Below are positions 36,503 through 44,673 of a stretch of DNA of 64,000 nt, one piece after another. The number at the start of each line of letters is the position of its first letter. Position 1 is the stretch's first letter. The DNA is taken from assembly GCA_000509225.1 (NCBI GenBank), contig BAOK01000001.1, positions 868,001 through 932,000 on the forward strand, read 5' to 3'. The position numbers were made by a program, and so were the translations under genes. A model generated the notes under the pieces. It was not told the origin of the DNA and did not search any database. It saw only the letters and a program-made list of their open reading frames with translations. This DNA is from Parvibaculaceae bacterium Mf 1.05b.01. GTDB taxonomy: Bacteria; Pseudomonadota; Alphaproteobacteria; Parvibaculales; Parvibaculaceae.

Positions 36503-38284
36503 ATGAAGACCGTAGAAACAGACGTCTTGATCGTTGGTGCCGGACCTGCGGGCCTGACAGCTGCAAGCCTGCTTGCCCGGTCCGGCGTCAACGCGCTGAC
36601 ACTGACCAAATATGGGACTGCCAACGCACCGCGGGCCCACATTACCAATCAGCGCGCCGTGGAAGTTTTAAGAGATCTCGGCGTTGAGAAAGAAGCTCAG
36701 GCAAACGCAACACCCCATCACCTTATGGGCAAACAGGTATTTGCGACCACATTTGCAGGCAGAGAACTGTCGCGAATGATGACGTGGGGCACAGGCGATG
36801 ATCGGATCGGCGATTACCGCGCTGCAAGCCCATCTGAAATGTGCAACATCGCGCAGAACGTCTTGGAACCGATCATGCTCAGCCGTGCTCTGGAGCTGGG
36901 CGCCGATATCCGTCAAAACCACGAAGTTCGTTCGGTTAAGGACATGGGCGACTTTGTCGAAGCGCATATTGTGCCCAGAGACGGGTCGCCCGAATTCAGG
37001 GTCAAGGCGCGCTACGCGATCGGGTGCGATGGGTCGCGCACTGTTGTGGGTACCGATGGTGATTTTGAGTTTGAGGGCGTAACCGGTATACGCGACGCAG
37101 TTACCGTTTGGATCGAGGCAGACCTCACCAAATATACAGCCCACCGGTCTGGCGCTTTGTTTGTCACGCTCACACCTGGAAGCCGCGACTCGCTGGCTGT
37201 GTGGACATGCGTCAAACCCTGGACAGAGTGGAGCACCATCCTTCTGCGAGGCAACGAGGACCATTACGATTTTGATGAGAAAACAATCATCGAGAGTGTG
37301 CGCGCTTCTATCGGCGATGACAGTATTGAGTTTTCAATCCGCAAGACGAGTTCATGGCAATTCAACCACGTAGTTGCCTCAAACTACCAACGCGGCCGCC
37401 TCTTCATTGCCGGTGATGCAGCACACCGCCACCCGCCAGCAAATGGCCTGGGCAGCAACACGTCGATCCAGGACAGTTACAATCTGGCCTGGAAACTTGC
37501 TCTTGTGGTCAAAGGACATGCGGGGGAAGAATTGCTGCACAGCTACAATGAGGAGCGTCAACCAGTCGGCCGGCGGATCATCGACCGGGCGATCCAAAGC
37601 GTCATGGAGATGGTGGAATGGTTTAACGTTTTCGGTTTTGGGACGGAGACGAGTTGGGACGAAGCCAACCAAAAAATCGACGAAATTTTCGGTGCTGACG
37701 GAGGGCCGCAGCGGCAGAAGATTTTCGATGCTCTGAAGTTGCAGAACGGACAATTCAACGCTCATGGTGTTGAACTTGGCCAGCACTATGAATCCGACGC
37801 AGTCGTCAGCGACGGGTCAACCGCGAAGGCGGATGATCGGAAGTCCGATCTGGTTTACGAGCCAACAACGATACCTGGAAACCCAGTTCCGCATGCTTGG
37901 CTGGACGTGGCGGGCGAAGACACGTCAACGCTTGATCTGTGCGGCTATGATCAGTTCACGCTGATAACCGGTGCGGACGGAAGCAAATGGATTGACGCCG
38001 TGAACAAACTGGCCTCTGAACTTGGCGTCAAGATGGAAGCTGTGCAGGTTTCTCTCGGCCTTCCGACAAACGACGTCTATGGGCGCTGGACCGAACTCAG
38101 AGAAGTCGGCGACGACGGCTGTGTTCTGGTGCGCCCGGATCGTATCGTTGCCTGGCGATCAATGAGTCTTGGCGATGCACCGGAGGCTGCTTTGCGGGAT
38201 GCCCTGGGGCGTATCCTGAAATCCGGTCAAGCCAGTGGCGTGACGGACCCAACCCCGCTCAAAGAGGCAGCCGCCATTTCTTAA
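36503..38284 (+). CDS. FAD aromatic hydroxylase, PheA/TfdB-like
   Basis: A 593-residue group A flavoprotein monooxygenase. TDVLIVGAGPAGLTAASLLARSG binds FAD. CDGSRTVV sits mid-protein, and GDAAHRHPPANGLGSNTSIQDSYNLAWKLALVVKG is the second FAD/NADPH motif. The C-terminal thioredoxin-like domain ends in VLVRPDRIVAWRS. This composition matches phenol 2-monooxygenase and 2,4-dichlorophenol 6-monooxygenase. The probable reaction is ring hydroxylation of a phenol with NADPH. ATG 36503 starts the normal N terminus. No ring-cleavage gene is next to it in this window. Confidence 0.9.
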   Translation: MKTVETDVLIVGAGPAGLTAASLLARSGVNALTLTKYGTANAPRAHITNQRAVEVLRDLGVEKEAQANATPHHLMGKQVFATTFAGRELSRMMTWGTGDDRIGDYRAASPSEMCNIAQNVLEPIMLSRALELGADIRQNHEVRSVKDMGDFVEAHIVPRDGSPEFRVKARYAIGCDGSRTVVGTDGDFEFEGVTGIRDAVTVWIEADLTKYTAHRSGALFVTLTPGSRDSLAVWTCVKPWTEWSTILLRGNEDHYDFDEKTIIESVRASIGDDSIEFSIRKTSSWQFNHVVASNYQRGRLFIAGDAAHRHPPANGLGSNTSIQDSYNLAWKLALVVKGHAGEELLHSYNEERQPVGRRIIDRAIQSVMEMVEWFNVFGFGTETSWDEANQKIDEIFGADGGPQRQKIFDALKLQNGQFNAHGVELGQHYESDAVVSDGSTAKADDRKSDLVYEPTTIPGNPVPHAWLDVAGEDTSTLDLCGYDQFTLITGADGSKWIDAVNKLASELGVKMEAVQVSLGLPTNDVYGRWTELREVGDDGCVLVRPDRIVAWRSMSLGDAPEAALRDALGRILKSGQASGVTDPTPLKEAAAIS

Positions 38285-38306
38285 CGAGGAATGTCTGTTA
38301 AGGGCG

Positions 38307-38909
38307 TTAGTGTTTCTGCAGCGCGCGGATCATCAAAGTCAATGTTGCTTTTGCCTCCGTAAGCGCCTGATCGGGCGTGTCGGATAAGGCAACGGCGTGG
38401 GCGGCTTCTGTGACCGCACCGAGCAGTATCTGGGCGGTGACTTCTGCTGAGGTTGCTTTGGTGCTCTTGCCGGGGAGGGACCCAAGCGTTTGCATCATAA
38501 GGCCAAAAGCATATTTGGCTTCGATGGCCCGCCACTCGGCTAATCCTACCACTGCCGGTGCCTCGCGAAAGACGATGCGTTGGATCTCGGGGCGCATGCT
38601 TATCTCGAGCGTTTTCAACGCGCCCCATTCAAGCGCGTCCCATCCAGTGGTACCGGGCGGAGTGGTGGACGTCACCTCATCCAGTATTACCTGTTCCAGA
38701 TGCTCAGCGACGGCCGTGAAGAGTTCTTTCTTGGCGCCGAAGTGATGATAGATAGCGCCGGTCGTCACCTTTGCCTTTTTGACAATGTCGGAGAGGGACG
38801 CCTTGGCATAGCCGTCTCTCGTAAAGACCATCTGGGCTGCGGAAATGATGCGTGTCCGGGTCCGCGTGCTTTGTTCAACCTTGGTGGGCATTCTTTCAAC
38901 GATTGTCAT
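38307..38909 (-). CDS. TetR-family transcriptional regulator
   Basis: A 200-residue TetR protein with TRTRIISAAQMVFTRDGYAKASLSDIVKKAKVTTGAIYHHFGAKKELFTAVAEHLEQ as DNA-binding domain and a variable C-terminal half. The start is uncertain. ATG 38909 or 38891 both leave a leader downstream of the predicted promoter. The longer frame start at 38978 lies inside the operator and is rejected. It is divergent from the alpha/beta hydrolase. The palindrome at 38971-38990 covers both promoters and is the obvious target of this regulator. Confidence 0.88.
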   Translation of the reverse strand: MTIVERMPTKVEQSTRTRTRIISAAQMVFTRDGYAKASLSDIVKKAKVTTGAIYHHFGAKKELFTAVAEHLEQVILDEVTSTTPPGTTGWDALEWGALKTLEISMRPEIQRIVFREAPAVVGLAEWRAIEAKYAFGLMMQTLGSLPGKSTKATSAEVTAQILLGAVTEAAHAVALSDTPDQALTEAKATLTLMIRALQKH

Positions 38910-38966
38910 TGGTTCTGCTGCTGTTGTGGCATGAGTCGCCGGTTTCCGGGAGTTTTTCGAACACAC

Positions 38967-39000
38967 TTGACATAACATAACTATGTTATGTATTTGTCAA
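38967..39000. promoter_or_regulatory. Overlapping divergent promoters with TetR-type operator
   Basis: The dyad CATAACATA-AC-TATGTTATG (38971-38990) has perfect 9-base arms. It is flanked by TTGACA on each strand (38967-38972 forward; 39000-38995 reverse). The reverse promoter has TGTTAT after 17 bases. The forward one has TATTTG after 18. A dimer bound here would block both the tetR gene and the hydrolase gene. Confidence 0.75.
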
Positions 39001-39048
39001 TCAGACAAACAAGTCGTTTGAGCGACAGACAGATAGGAGATGACGGGC

Positions 39049-39900
39049 ATGGAAGACCTTCAGACTAAACACCAAAGCACTACCTTTGGTGAGATTGCCT
39101 ACAGGGAATGCGGTGCAGGAAAACCGGCTGTATTCGTTCACGGACTGGGATTGAGTTCCCATTTCTGGCGACATCAGTTTGCCGCGCTGGCGGGTCAAAG
39201 GCGGTGTATCGCGCCAGATCTGATGGCACATGGAGAAACCCAGATCGCCGCAGATCAGGATGTCAGCTTCCATGTGCAGGCGGACATGATCCTGGAATTG
39301 CTCGACAAGCTGGAGATTGAACAGTTTGACCTTGTTGGGAATGACAGTGGTGGCGCGATTGCTCAATTGATGGCTGTCAAAGCCCCTGAACGGATTCGCT
39401 CCTTGGTCCTGACCAATTGCGACGTTCAGAACAATTGGCCACCAGTGGCGCTGGGTGAAATTCGGGAAGCGGCCCGGTCAGGGGTGCTTGCTGCGCAGTT
39501 CAGTAATTTTGCCAAAGAACCGGATCTTTTCAGGGCTGATGGAAGCATTGCTGAACTGGTCTACGAAGATCGCAATAGTGCCACGGATGAAAACCTTCAG
39601 CGATATCTTGGCCCGCTGGTGGATGATGTTGATAGAAGGGCTGCCTTTGATCGCTATGTCGGACATCAAGACCATGCGCAGCTAACAAATGTCGAAGCGA
39701 ATCTCAGGAAGCTTGAGGCTCCAGCGTTGATTGTTTGGGGGACAGACGATGTGTTCTTCCCCACCAAATGGGCCTACTGGCTGCAGGGAACGCTTCCAAA
39801 TGCCCGTGAGGTGGTGGAGCTCGAAGGAGCCAAACTCTTCTTCCCGGAGGAGCGGGCTGACGCATTGAACCTCCATATCTCCGAATTCTGGAGTGTTTGA
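39049..39900 (+). CDS. Alpha/beta hydrolase, dehalogenase-like with missing His
   Basis: A 283-residue protein of the haloalkane dehalogenase/epoxide hydrolase branch. HGLGLSSHFWR is the oxyanion loop. The nucleophile elbow VGNDSGG has Asp99 rather than Ser, and WGTDDVFFP holds the acidic residue. Where related enzymes have the catalytic His (GGHFxxEE), this one reads GAKLFFPEE (260-268), so the His is absent. It may be inactive as a hydrolase or use another base. I recall other proteins with LFFPEERP here, so it may be a distinct subgroup. ATG 39049 has AGGAG at good spacing. The DUF4345 gene follows after 3 bases. Confidence 0.82.
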   Translation: MEDLQTKHQSTTFGEIAYRECGAGKPAVFVHGLGLSSHFWRHQFAALAGQRRCIAPDLMAHGETQIAADQDVSFHVQADMILELLDKLEIEQFDLVGNDSGGAIAQLMAVKAPERIRSLVLTNCDVQNNWPPVALGEIREAARSGVLAAQFSNFAKEPDLFRADGSIAELVYEDRNSATDENLQRYLGPLVDDVDRRAAFDRYVGHQDHAQLTNVEANLRKLEAPALIVWGTDDVFFPTKWAYWLQGTLPNAREVVELEGAKLFFPEERADALNLHISEFWSV

Positions 39901-39903
39901 CCC

Positions 39904-40296
39904 ATGGCACCCATTGTCATCAATCCCATTTTGGTCACCTTTGGACTGTTCTTCGCCTACACCGCTATCGTGAGTTTTCGAACGCCTGTTCCGTTTGCGC
40001 GTGGGCTGGGTCTTGAACCAAGCGGACGATCTGGAGCGATCGAAATCCGCGCTCAATATGGTGGGTTCTTTGCGGCAGCAGGGCTTGCGCAGTTTGCCGT
40101 ATTCGGTGGTTTGATTTCGGCATCGGCTGCGCTTTTTGTTGGCCTGGTCATCTTTGGCGGTCTCATCGCAGGACGGGGTGCCGCCTTTTTCGTCGGTGAC
40201 AAGGATGAGAAGCTGCTGCCTATCATCTCAGCGCTCTATTGGATTGATGGTGCTGGGTTTGTTGCTGCAGTCATCGGTCTCTTCCTTATCCCCTAG
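39904..40296 (+). CDS. DUF4345 family membrane protein
   Basis: A 130-residue protein with four hydrophobic helices. The sequence PVPFARGLGLEPSGRSGAIEIRAQYGGFFAAAGLAQFAVFG after helix 1 is the DUF4345 core. Function unknown. The ATG is 3 bases after the hydrolase stop with a GGAG overlapping the end of that gene, so both are under the operator at 38971. A strong hairpin follows 9 bases after its stop. Confidence 0.8.
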   Translation: MAPIVINPILVTFGLFFAYTAIVSFRTPVPFARGLGLEPSGRSGAIEIRAQYGGFFAAAGLAQFAVFGGLISASAALFVGLVIFGGLIAGRGAAFFVGDKDEKLLPIISALYWIDGAGFVAAVIGLFLIP

Positions 40297-40305
40297 GAAG
40301 AAGCT

Positions 40306-40345
40306 CCCGGCCAGACGCTCCCCTGATCACGCCCGTCTGGCCGGG
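40306..40345 (+). terminator. Strong hairpin after DUF4345
   Basis: Arms CCCGGCCAGACG and CGTCTGGCCGGG form a perfect 12-bp GC-rich stem with a 16-base loop. There is no clear T run, so termination may be partial. Confidence 0.65.
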
Positions 40346-40406
40346 ATGTGATTTCCAGTTGATCATTAGAGTAGGCACGCTCTCACAATCTATTGTGGAG
40401 GTGCCC

Positions 40407-41273
40407 ATGTCCCTGTTCTCTGTCCGTTTTCGGTCTTCTGATTTTGTACGTCTCGCAGCCGCGGGGCTTGCCTTGTTCAGCCTGAGTGGCTTTCGAAGCT
40501 TTGAAGCGAACTTCGCACCAGATTCAGACCTTTGGTCACGCTGGGAAGTACATAACCCTCAAAGCACAGATGTGATCGATGTTTCAGCCTGGAATGAGAT
40601 TCTTGCCACCTATGTGAGACCAGACGGTGAGGGACTCAACCGGTTTTCCTACGCTTCTGTGTCCGCTGGAGACAGACAGAAGCTCAAGCAGTTTATTGCG
40701 GCGCAAACCGCACTACCTGTCAGTGATTATTCGCGCCCGGCACAGAAGGCCTATTGGATCAATCTCTACAATGCCGTGACAGTAGACGTCGTAATTGACG
40801 CTTACCCGGTGGAGAGTATTCGCGACATTGATATTTCGCCTGGCCTGTTTGCGGACGGTCCATGGGGCAAAGACCTTGTCACCGTTGAAGGACAGGATCT
40901 GACCCTCAATGATATTGAACACCGTATCCTGCGACCCATCTGGAAAGATGCCCGTATTCACTATGCGGTGAATTGCGCGTCTGTTGGCTGCCCCAATTTG
41001 CAGTCAGAGGGCTTCACTGCGTCGAACATGGAAGACCTGCTTGATGCAGGAGCTCGTGCCTATGTGAACAGTCCGCGTGGCGTTTCTATCTCAGAGGGGC
41101 GCGTTACCATCTCAAGCATCTATGACTGGTTTTTTGAGGACTTCGGTGTCTCAGAGGAAGATGTGTTGGAGCATCTGCTTGCCTATGCAGATGAAGAGCT
41201 TGCTGCCGAACTTCGGTCCATAGGGGCATTGCATGACACCGCGTATGACTGGTCTTTGAATGATGTTCAGTAG
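40407..41273 (+). CDS. DUF547 family exported protein
   Basis: A 288-residue protein. An N-terminal hydrophobic segment (FVRLAAAGLALFSLSGF) acts as signal peptide or anchor. The DUF547 core runs from WNEILATYVRPDGEGLNRFSYASV through AYWINLYNAVTVDVVIDAYP to the NCASVGCPNL motif and WFFEDFGVSEEDVLEHLLAYA. The fold is thought to be related to papain/transglutaminase-like proteins, with Cys and His conserved, but no activity is established. GGAGG precedes the ATG at 5 bases. It is convergent with the glycosyltransferase gene. Confidence 0.87.
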   Translation: MSLFSVRFRSSDFVRLAAAGLALFSLSGFRSFEANFAPDSDLWSRWEVHNPQSTDVIDVSAWNEILATYVRPDGEGLNRFSYASVSAGDRQKLKQFIAAQTALPVSDYSRPAQKAYWINLYNAVTVDVVIDAYPVESIRDIDISPGLFADGPWGKDLVTVEGQDLTLNDIEHRILRPIWKDARIHYAVNCASVGCPNLQSEGFTASNMEDLLDAGARAYVNSPRGVSISEGRVTISSIYDWFFEDFGVSEEDVLEHLLAYADEELAAELRSIGALHDTAYDWSLNDVQ

Positions 41274-41282
41274 GTTTGGCTT

Positions 41283-42002
41283 TTAGCGGGCAGAGGTACG
41301 ACGCCGTTTGGTGTCATAGACCCATCCGAGTGCCCGTGTTGAAAGGCCGATATAGTAGAGGCCGTGCAGGACACACCAGCCAGCAAAGATTGCCACGGGA
41401 TGTCGGTTTTTGAAGCGCCGTGAGGAGGTGATGACGGGGTCGTCGTCTATACAAACTGTTCCACCGAGACGTTCCATTTTCCGGCTCAGGTCAAAATCCT
41501 CCATCACGGCGTAGGGCATGATGCCACCGAGGTCCTGATATACCGAGCGTCTTAGAAAGATCACGGAGTCTCCATAGTAGAGGCCTTTGCTTCGGAACCA
41601 GGCGTAGAAATTGTTCAGCCAGGATGCGAAGTCACTTTCGCCATCAAATAATATTCTGAAATTGCCGCCGATCTTTGCATTGTCGGCAAGTTCTTTGTCA
41701 ATTGCGGTGAACGCAGTCTCGGGCAAGTGGGTGTCCGCGTGCAGGAAGATGATGACGTCACCGCCAGCGACTTCGCCCCCGGCCTTTAGCTGCTGGCCTC
41801 TGCCTGGCTCAGTTGACATGTGGACACTGGCACCGGCGGCCCTTGCTAAATCAGGCGTGCCATCTGTGCTCGCGCTATCGACCACGATGATCTCTGCGTC
41901 TTTGTTAAGACGGCGGACATGGGAAATCCTGTCGGCGATCTGATGGGCTTCATTCAGTGTCGGAATGATTACGGAGAAAGAGTGGATAAAGGTGTTAGTC
42001 AT
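41283..42002 (-). CDS. Family 2 glycosyltransferase, TIGR04283-like
   Basis: A 239-residue GT-A enzyme. FSVIIPTLNEAHQIADRISHVR opens the nucleotide-sugar fold, EIIVVDSASTDGTPDLARAAGA follows, and IIFLHADTHLP contains the DxD-like metal site. AVMEDFDLSRKMERLGG is the acceptor-side ED motif. It has no transmembrane region of its own apart from a weak C-terminal one. The TIGR04283 group is found near DUF547 genes and selenodomain or arsenosugar clusters. The sugar donor is unknown. Its start overlaps the end of DUF3047 by 8 bases, so they are co-translated. Confidence 0.85.
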   Translation of the reverse strand: MTNTFIHSFSVIIPTLNEAHQIADRISHVRRLNKDAEIIVVDSASTDGTPDLARAAGASVHMSTEPGRGQQLKAGGEVAGGDVIIFLHADTHLPETAFTAIDKELADNAKIGGNFRILFDGESDFASWLNNFYAWFRSKGLYYGDSVIFLRRSVYQDLGGIMPYAVMEDFDLSRKMERLGGTVCIDDDPVITSSRRFKNRHPVAIFAGWCVLHGLYYIGLSTRALGWVYDTKRRRTSAR

Positions 42003-42660
42003 TGGCGAACCTCAGATCCGCAATGCGGCCTTCTCTATATCCACCAAGATCGTCGCTGTCGCCGGAAATGGCGATATGACTGGGTTGTGGCGCTTCTTTG
42101 CCAAACGCGTTGCGAAAGTCTTCTCGGAAGTCGATGGTTTCCTGCGTCCACTCGCCTGTCGCGCTTGCTTCGGTCTGCAGGACAATAAGGGCGCCTTGCC
42201 CTTCCGTGAGATGTGGGTTGGGCATCGTTCTTGGATGTGTGGCTGAGCCCCCCCAGGTGTAGGTAAGAGCGTTTCCGACCTCTGGATACCCAAACAGTTC
42301 CGCAAGCCCACCAAAGAGGGAGCTTTGATTGTTCTGTTCCGGGAACCAGAGATGTACAGCGATGGGGCGATCATCGGCACCAACCTGCATCGGATCGCTG
42401 GGAGGGCCCATTGCGTCCACCCGCCAGCGCCAAGTGAGTGTGTCTCCTGTGGTATCGAGTTCTTTGTATCTGAAGGCGACGGAGTTCTCTGAAATCACGC
42501 TGAGCGAACCGTCTGATTTTACTTCAAACTGGGTTTTGGCCTGACCTGGGACCCCAATGGTCTCCCAACTATTGTCAGAGACATTCAGGGTGTTTGCTTG
42601 CGCGGTGCCCGCCAGAAGGAGCGACAGGCATCCGGCCAGTGTCATGCGTTGGGTCATCAT
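41995..42660 (-). CDS. DUF3047 family exported protein
   Basis: A 221-residue protein with a signal peptide (MMTQRMTLAGCLSLLLAGTAQA). The mature part has LTWRWRVDAMGP...DDRPIAVHLWFPEQ, then NALTYTWGGSATHPRTMPNPH. The C-terminal ETIDFREDFRNAFGKEAPQPSHIAISGDSDDLGG matches DUF3047 well. It is probably a periplasmic beta-sandwich protein, possibly carbohydrate-binding. It overlaps the glycosyltransferase gene. Two start codons (42660 and 42657) are adjacent. Confidence 0.85.
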   Translation of the reverse strand: MMTQRMTLAGCLSLLLAGTAQANTLNVSDNSWETIGVPGQAKTQFEVKSDGSLSVISENSVAFRYKELDTTGDTLTWRWRVDAMGPPSDPMQVGADDRPIAVHLWFPEQNNQSSLFGGLAELFGYPEVGNALTYTWGGSATHPRTMPNPHLTEGQGALIVLQTEASATGEWTQETIDFREDFRNAFGKEAPQPSHIAISGDSDDLGGYREGRIADLRFAND

Positions 42661-42854
42661 CTATCCAAGACAGGTATCTCTGTCTTGAGGATGACGGATG
42701 CAATTTACAGCTGCAATTCAAAGTCCGTCACAGCTGGTTTATTGGGCGTGAGCGCAACGCCCGTCCTAAGCCATTGCCAGAGGCCAGTTAGGTGAGCGTG
42801 AATGGGTCACCATGGTGTCGGGCAAAGTCGATCCACCACTTCCGCCTGCTGCCG
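42661..42854. other. Intergenic stretch with small dyads
   Basis: 194 bases between the DUF3047 start and the C45 stop on the minus strand. It has a 6-bp hairpin GGGCGT/ACGCCC near 42744-42763 and a CACCATGGTG palindrome near 42810. I see no gene and no clear promoter motif. Confidence 0.4.
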
Positions 42855-43901
42855 TTATTCTGCTGCCGCCCGTTGGGGGTGAAGTTCCACACGTTCGAGC
42901 AGCCCGGATGCATCATTGCCCAACCGGATGTCCATATTGCGTGCTGCGAGGTCCATGGTGAGGGTGCAGACGGTACCCATATTGCCCAGAGGGTCCCGTG
43001 GGCGATAGGTCTGGCAAATTGAATTGCCGGGGTTCTCTGTATCCGACAACATGCGGGTCATGGTCTGTCGATCTCGCGCTTCTGTTGCCTTGGCCAAGGT
43101 ATAGGCGCGGTCGAGACGAAGCGTGGAGTTTTCCAGAACGTGCGGCAGCGAAAACATCTCTGGATCCAGATAATGGTTGGTGTGGGCGATCACATCACCC
43201 GGATCATCCACTTCGATTTGTTCTGTCGCGGCAAATTCCATGTCAAATCGGTTGCCTTTTTCATCAGCGACCAGAATGTTTGCAGACCGCCCGGGACCTG
43301 CGCGGTTGATCGTTTCTCTGACAGCGTCGATGGAAGGACATTCCAGAATTGACCGAAGAAGAATGTGAATCGGCACGCCATTGGTCGGACGGTTGATGTG
43401 GAGAAAGTTGAAACAGACACCAACACCGGCGTCATTCAATCCGATTTTCCCAAGGATGCCAGGTTCCGTCATCATGAGGATCGACGGCCCATCGGTTCGA
43501 TCAATTCGGGCAAGGGCGATGAGCGGTTCGAGTCGTTCTTCCCAGTCCCAATTCTGGCCGAGGAGCGGGGTGCCGCCAAAATGCATGACCGTGCATTCTG
43601 TGGCAGGCACAAAGGAGAGGAACTCGCTTCTTGCGTTTAAGGCATAGATCCAGAGCGGGTTAACATTGGCCGCGTCTGCGATCGCTTCGATTTCTGTTCC
43701 GTAGTCTGGCTCAAAGTCGTTGATGACGGATTTGAAATGAGCGGCGATGTCGAATATCTCGCCTTCGGGACGTCCGAAAAAGGAACCATAAACCTCAATC
43801 ATGCGATGGATGCGCTCTTTAAGAGCGGTTCCATGTTGCGCGCCGCGTTCGGCGGGACCGCCAGAAAGTGTGATGAGTGGCAGTCCGCCAATAGTGGTCA
43901 T
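42855..43901 (-). CDS. C45 autoproteolytic acyltransferase/hydrolase
   Basis: A 348-residue Ntn-hydrolase related to acyl-CoA:6-aminopenicillanate acyltransferase. GGPAERGAQHGTALKERI is the family start. The expected autocleavage site lies before Cys103 in ATECTVMHFGG, which would become the nucleophile, followed by LLGQNWDWEE. VAHTNHYLDP-type segments follow. Such enzymes hydrolyse or transfer acyl groups on amides, and the substrate here is open. GGAGG precedes ATG 43901. The GST gene diverges 57 bases away. Confidence 0.87.
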   Translation of the reverse strand: MTTIGGLPLITLSGGPAERGAQHGTALKERIHRMIEVYGSFFGRPEGEIFDIAAHFKSVINDFEPDYGTEIEAIADAANVNPLWIYALNARSEFLSFVPATECTVMHFGGTPLLGQNWDWEERLEPLIALARIDRTDGPSILMMTEPGILGKIGLNDAGVGVCFNFLHINRPTNGVPIHILLRSILECPSIDAVRETINRAGPGRSANILVADEKGNRFDMEFAATEQIEVDDPGDVIAHTNHYLDPEMFSLPHVLENSTLRLDRAYTLAKATEARDRQTMTRMLSDTENPGNSICQTYRPRDPLGNMGTVCTLTMDLAARNMDIRLGNDASGLLERVELHPQRAAAE

Positions 43902-43958
43902 GGTTTTCCTCCTGCTTTGGACCTTCAGAATAGGCGGGTTTTGGTCCATGATTCAAAA

Positions 43959-44609
43959 ATGGCGGAAATAAAGGGGTTAAGCTTGTCGGGGATCACGATT
44001 TTTACGGCAGAGATTTCGACCTTTGGACGGATCGTTGCCATGGTGGCGATTGAGAAGGGACTTGAATGGACGCTGGTCCCAACGGACTCATCGTCGGCTG
44101 AACACATCGCGCGGCACCCTTTTGGGAAGACGCCTGCGGTGGAAGTGAACGGGCATCTCCTGATCGAGAGTGACGCGATCTGTCGGTATTTGGATGACGT
44201 GTTTGATGGGGCCTCGCTCATACCTGATGACGCGCTGGAGCAGGCGGAGATGACCAAGTGGATGGGTTTTGTTCAGGCCTATATGTTTCCGACAACCGAG
44301 TTTGGCTTGGTCATGCCCCGGCTAATCGCGCCGTTGATGGGGCGTCCGGTTGATGAGACACGTGTAGAAAAGGCGCTGCCCACCATCCAATATCAGTTGG
44401 GGTTGCTCGAAGCAGCCTTGGACGGGCGCACCTTTATTGCGTCAGATCATCTAACCCTCGCTGATATCTACCTGTTTTGCACCTGGATGGCCGTGGCGCA
44501 TACAGATGAGGGCAAAGTGATGCTTCATCACTCCCCGAACGTGACCAGGTGGATGTCCTATCTGGGCAGCAGAGAAAGTGCACGCAGAACGGCATGGCCT
44601 GAAGGTTAA
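43959..44609 (+). CDS. Glutathione S-transferase family protein
   Basis: A 216-residue GST. GITIFTAEISTFGRIVAMVAIEKGLEWTLV and TPAVEVNGHLLIESDAICRYLDDVF form the thioredoxin-like domain with the ES glutathione motif. The helical domain has TFIASDHLTLADIYLFCTW. It is divergent from the C45 enzyme (57 bases). The region before the ATG has no good Shine-Dalgarno, so the start is the weakest point of the call. The next gene, first of the zinc-related set, starts 64 bases after the stop. Confidence 0.85.
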   Translation: MAEIKGLSLSGITIFTAEISTFGRIVAMVAIEKGLEWTLVPTDSSSAEHIARHPFGKTPAVEVNGHLLIESDAICRYLDDVFDGASLIPDDALEQAEMTKWMGFVQAYMFPTTEFGLVMPRLIAPLMGRPVDETRVEKALPTIQYQLGLLEAALDGRTFIASDHLTLADIYLFCTWMAVAHTDEGKVMLHHSPNVTRWMSYLGSRESARRTAWPEG

Positions 44610-44673
44610 GTCTGGCATTTCGGCGATTTTTCGAGTTCAATGTGCGGGTTCATTTCTTAAAATAGGGCCTTTT

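Noticed and set aside
37374-37736. 120-residue overlapping frame in the aromatic hydroxylase gene
   Set aside because: Shadow of the hydroxylase, no motif.
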